From assembly GCA_038093515.1 (NCBI GenBank), contig JBBPSI010000156.1:1-59990 (forward strand): a stretch of DNA of 59,990 nucleotides, written 5' to 3'. Source of the stretch: Butyriboletus loyo (Eukaryota > Basidiomycota > Agaricomycetes > Boletales > Boletaceae). Positions 56,786 through 59,990 of the stretch are shown in pieces. The translations under genes and the position numbers were made by a program. Position 1 is the first letter of the stretch. Every line of letters begins with the position of its first letter. Below the pieces are notes generated by a model that saw only the letters and a list, made by a program, of their open reading frames with translations, was not told the DNA's origin and did not search any database.

Positions 56786-57310
56786 TGTTGCGAAGGCAAC
56801 GCGCAGTCGAATGCTAGCACGTAGTACCCTGCCACAGGCGGTCCAACAACAGTTGCTGCGCTACACAAAGCACAGGCAAGATGTAATCAGGGAGCTTCAA
56901 CTTAATCCTCAACTGTTGCCAGCGAATAGACAAGTGGTTAAAACTAGGGAATCCTAGTCTAACCACGAGCCTTTATATATTATACAGAGATGCGCACAGA
57001 CCATGCTGTGTGTGAGATGAACTACTATACATGGCTAGACTAAAGAAGAGAAGCGCAACGGTGATTAACCACACGAGGCGCGGGGATCAAAAAAAGAAGA
57101 GAAGTAAACGGAGATTAAATACATGTGTCGTGACGTCATAGAGTCTAGGCCTGGTCTAGGCCATGACATCATGTGCTTAGTCATTGTGAGATCACATGTA
57201 AGTTCCCACGATCACGTGCGCTATGTCACGTGACCTTTGAAAGTGAAAGTTGGAGTGAAACAACTAAGTCCAAAATGAAAGTGTACGAATAAATGTTATG
57301 ATTATAACAC
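56786..57310 (-). repeat. Solo LTR, family 2, inside the integrase C-terminal region
   Basis: 525 bases, TGTTGCGAAGG...ATTATAACA, with the target duplication CGTTC (56781-56785 and 57311-57315). It is the same family as the 3' LTR of the element it interrupts. It is more similar to the 53256 copy than to the element's own LTR: it shares the segment with the cgcctcgtg/cacgaggcg and gcgcaacgg motifs. Confidence 0.88.
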
Positions 57311-57487
57311 GTTCAGCTTTAGTGCCTTGATCTGATAAGGACCGATCCAATGCTGCGTGAGTTTTCGTGCAGTGTACGGCAACTTGAGGTTCTCCGTACT
57401 GAGCCACACACTATCTCCCGCTTTGTAATTGGGCGCATCCAATTGTCTATTATCAGCCTGCAATACCATGTGCTTGCGAGCTTCTTC

Positions 57488-57914
57488 TGTTACGCTTGGC
57501 GCTAACAACTAGAATGACTAGGTGGCACTCTGGAGTAGCCACAGGACTCGGGAGATGGTTCTGGGAGAAGTCTCAGACTATGCCTTAGTGCGCACACTAA
57601 GAGTCTGGAAGCGAACTAATTGCTAGCAGGTATCTGCGTAGAACTAGATACTGTACACGGTATAAAGGTTGGGTCTTTATACTACTGGGGTCTGCGCACA
57701 GACCATGTCCCTAATCGAGCCGTGAGAAGGGAAAGTACAAATGGGGAAGAGATACTCTAGAACGTTCTGGAGTATGAAGGAACGTGCGTCCGTGCGCAGG
57801 AAGTGGTGACTAAGCTAGAACGGTTGGTACCGTTCAAAGGGAACTAGCTGTAAGCTAGGCGAATGAAGTAGTCCAAATGGTAGTGGATGGAAAAAGTATA
57901 CCACTACCGTAACA
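57488..57914 (-). repeat. Solo LTR, family 1, inside the chromovirus integrase
   Basis: 427 bases, TGTTACGCTTGG...ACCGTAACA, with the target duplication TCTTC (57483-57487 and 57915-57919). It is close to the LTR at 2636-3055. Confidence 0.9.
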
Positions 57915-59990
57915 TCTTCCAATGCTTTTTTAACCTCAGCATGTGCTTTCCCAGCACTGCGTGCGAAATCTCTGGCTAATGTGTTGGAAGTCTTTTCAAA
58001 CCCGACTCTGGGATAATAATTATGTGTAATAGAGAATGGAATGGTACCCATGGCGGTGGTGAGAGAATTGTTATGGTTGAACTGGGCGATCTTGATCCAA
58101 TCAGCCCACGTTTCTTGTTTTTTAGCCACGTAGGTACGTAAATATTGTTCCATTTCCCTGTTTATCCGTTCGGTTTGACCATCAGATTGCGGATGGTATG
58201 CCGTAGAGATCTTCTGAGAAATGCTGAGAAGCTTGCAAAGCTCCGTGGTAAAATCCGATACAAACTGGGGTCCACAATCCGAAACTATAGTACAAGGGAG
58301 TCCGTGAATGCACCAAACATTGTCTCTAAAAATGATAGCTAACTCCTTGGAAGAGGTAGTCGTCTTACAAGGGACGTAAACGACTTCCTTAGAGAAGTGA
58401 TCTACTATCGTACAAATGGCATCAAAGCCGTTCGAAGAAGGAAGTCCGGTAACAAAATCAACGGAAATGTCTTCCCATGGGTGACTAGCCATGGGAAGTG
58501 GTAATAATTTACCTGCCAGTGCTTTTTGCTTTCCCTTCGTGAGGGCGCACGCTTGACAGCTATCTACATAATGTTTAATGTCCTTTGTAACACCAGGCCA
58601 TGTGAAATGCCGTGTGAGAAGATGAGCCATTTGGGCCTGTCCCGAATGTCCGGCTATAGGCGAATCGTGACAGATGTTAAGTAACTGTATTCTAAGTGCC
58701 TCAGGCACGAAGACTTTTTTCTTTTCATTAATAAATACGGATTGATTTGTATCATAATAAAATCCAGGTATTTCTTTTTGTTTTTGTTTTTCGGATTCTT
58801 TTTGTAAGGTATCGTAAAAGGAAGAAGAAAGAGAAACTTTATTAAGAAAAAGGTTCGGTGGAAGTACCGTAATATTGGTATTATGGTCCGTAACGGCTTC
58901 ACCATGGTCTGCTCGACGCGACAACGCATCTGCTCTGCCATTGGTTGAGCCAGGTTTGTAAATGAATAAATAATTGAATTCTTGGAGAAGCGCATGCCAT
59001 CGTGCTTGTCTTCCTGACAGCGTCTGCGGCTTCTTCCAGTATTCAAGGTTCTTATGATCTGTCCAGATCTCGAAACCTTCTCTGCTGATTAAATAATGTT
59101 GCCATTCTTCCAAGGCGTGTATTACTGCCAGCAGTTCTTTATCGTAAATCGGATAATTCCGTTCCGCAGCGTCGAAAGAGTGGGAAAGAAATGCACAGGG
59201 TCGCCATAGGTCATCCATTCCTTTTACGGAAAGGACGGCGCCCACTGCTATATCCGAAGCGTCCGTTTCTACCCACATCTCCTTGTCACGATCTGGGTAG
59301 GCCAACAAGGGCGCTGTATGGAACTTCTTCTTTAGCGTGTCAAACACCGTTTGTTCGTCTTTACCCCATTTGAAAGGAGTATCCTTTTTTGTTAAGTTAT
59401 TGAGGGGTCAGGCAATCTCCGAGAAGCCCTCAATGAATCTTCGGTAATAGTTACATAGTCCCAGGAATGCTTGAACCTGCTTCAGACGTGAGGGCATTGG
59501 CCAGTCTCGGATGGCATCTGTCTTCTTCGACTGCATCTCAACACCATTCCTGGAAACCGTCATACCTAAAAAGTCCACTTTGTCCGAAGAGAATACACAT
59601 TTTTCTGGTTTTACATATAGATCGTTTTCTCGAAGGCATTGGAGTACTTCTTTTACTTTTTCCTCATGCTCTGCCCTCGTTTTTCCTTTTGTGAATATCA
59701 TAACGTCGTCGATATAAATAATGACACAGGCATACATGTCGTTGAATATGTTGTTCATCATATTTTGGAAGGTGGGCGGAGAGTTGGTAAGCCCAAAGTA
59801 CATAATGGTGGGTTCGTAAGCCCCGATTGGCATGATGAATGCGGCTTTCCACTTGTCTCCTTCCTTAATACGGATGTTATTAAATCCCTATTGGAGATCC
59901 AACATGGTAAAGATATTGGCGCCTTTAAGCCTATTGATTAACTGCGGGATAAGGGGTAATGGATAACCGTTTTTAATGGTTCCATTGTTT

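Larger units (their letters stand above)
56362..59990 (-). pseudogene. Ty3/gypsy chromovirus pol, disrupted; runs off window edge
   Basis: From the right edge: reverse transcriptase with FGLTNSPPTFQNMMNNIF and IIYIDDVMIF; RNase H (VETDASDIAVGAVLS, WTDHKNLEYW); the integrase HHCC region (GHSGQAQ...CQACALTKG); and the catalytic core (ISVDFVTGLP, IVSDCGPQFVSDF, AYHPQSDGQTERINREME). The C-terminal part contains WIGPYQI, LPSSMRIHPVVNVSQVKPYR and a chromodomain (FEVDYIVTSRMKRRKLEYLV, HWWGYDEMDRTWEP) that steers integration to marked chromatin. Two premature stops (TAG at 59888-59890 where Trp is expected, and TGA at 59408-59410) and two solo LTRs (57488-57914 and 56786-57310) inactivate it. Both LTRs are flanked by perfect target duplications, and the frame resumes after each. 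Confidence 0.85.

Overview
The window looks like nuclear DNA of a filamentous basidiomycete, most likely an Agaricomycete. Genes are cut by many 45-60 base introns, and the set includes Kei1, a SIR2-class sirtuin, a DNL-type zinc finger protein, DNA polymerase alpha and an RTC4-domain protein. Both ends are Ty3/gypsy retrotransposons. No species can be named from the sequence alone. I saw no rRNA, tRNA, CRISPR or viral genome.

Layout. 1-3055: 5' part of a Ty3/gypsy element on the minus strand (LTR, gag, start of pol). 3.4-12.4 kb: tandem duplication of a divergent HSP70-like gene with decaying flanks, including an orphan histone-H3-like exon. 12.5-19.6 kb: unique host genes (kei1, sirtuin, F-box-like gene, one unrecognised gene). 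20.6-37.7 kb: segmental tandem duplication of the block [MFS transporter - DNL zinc finger - 5' part of DNA polymerase alpha]. The left copy keeps the zinc-finger gene and has only a deleted polymerase fragment. The right copy keeps the complete polymerase but has a broken zinc-finger gene. Both keep the transporter. 37.8-48.4 kb: flavin-reductase-like gene, F-box-like gene with a relic beside it, RTC4-domain gene, and a third MFS transporter paralogue. 48.4-59.99 kb: a stack of nested transposons.

The stack holds a Tc1/mariner element with long inverted repeats, a copia-type gag, and a chromodomain Ty3/gypsy element running off the right edge. These are cut by solo LTRs of three families. 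Seven insertions have target duplications that can be read directly: GGCTC, GCAAT, GATAC, GTTTG, GGAAG, CGTTC and TCTTC. One more (AAAG/AAAAG) is less exact. All three LTR families carry a GGTCTGTG(C/T)GCA-like box just upstream of their TATA box, although they otherwise look unrelated.

I found no convincing new multi-gene system. The most interesting observations are the reciprocal gene loss after the segmental duplication, the shared LTR promoter box, the orphan H3-like exon, the paired HSP70-like genes with a conserved GC-AG intron and 14-base micro-exon, and unassigned reading frames at 55.16-55.88 kb. All gene models are read by eye from frame, splice signals and family motifs; no alignment or search was run.
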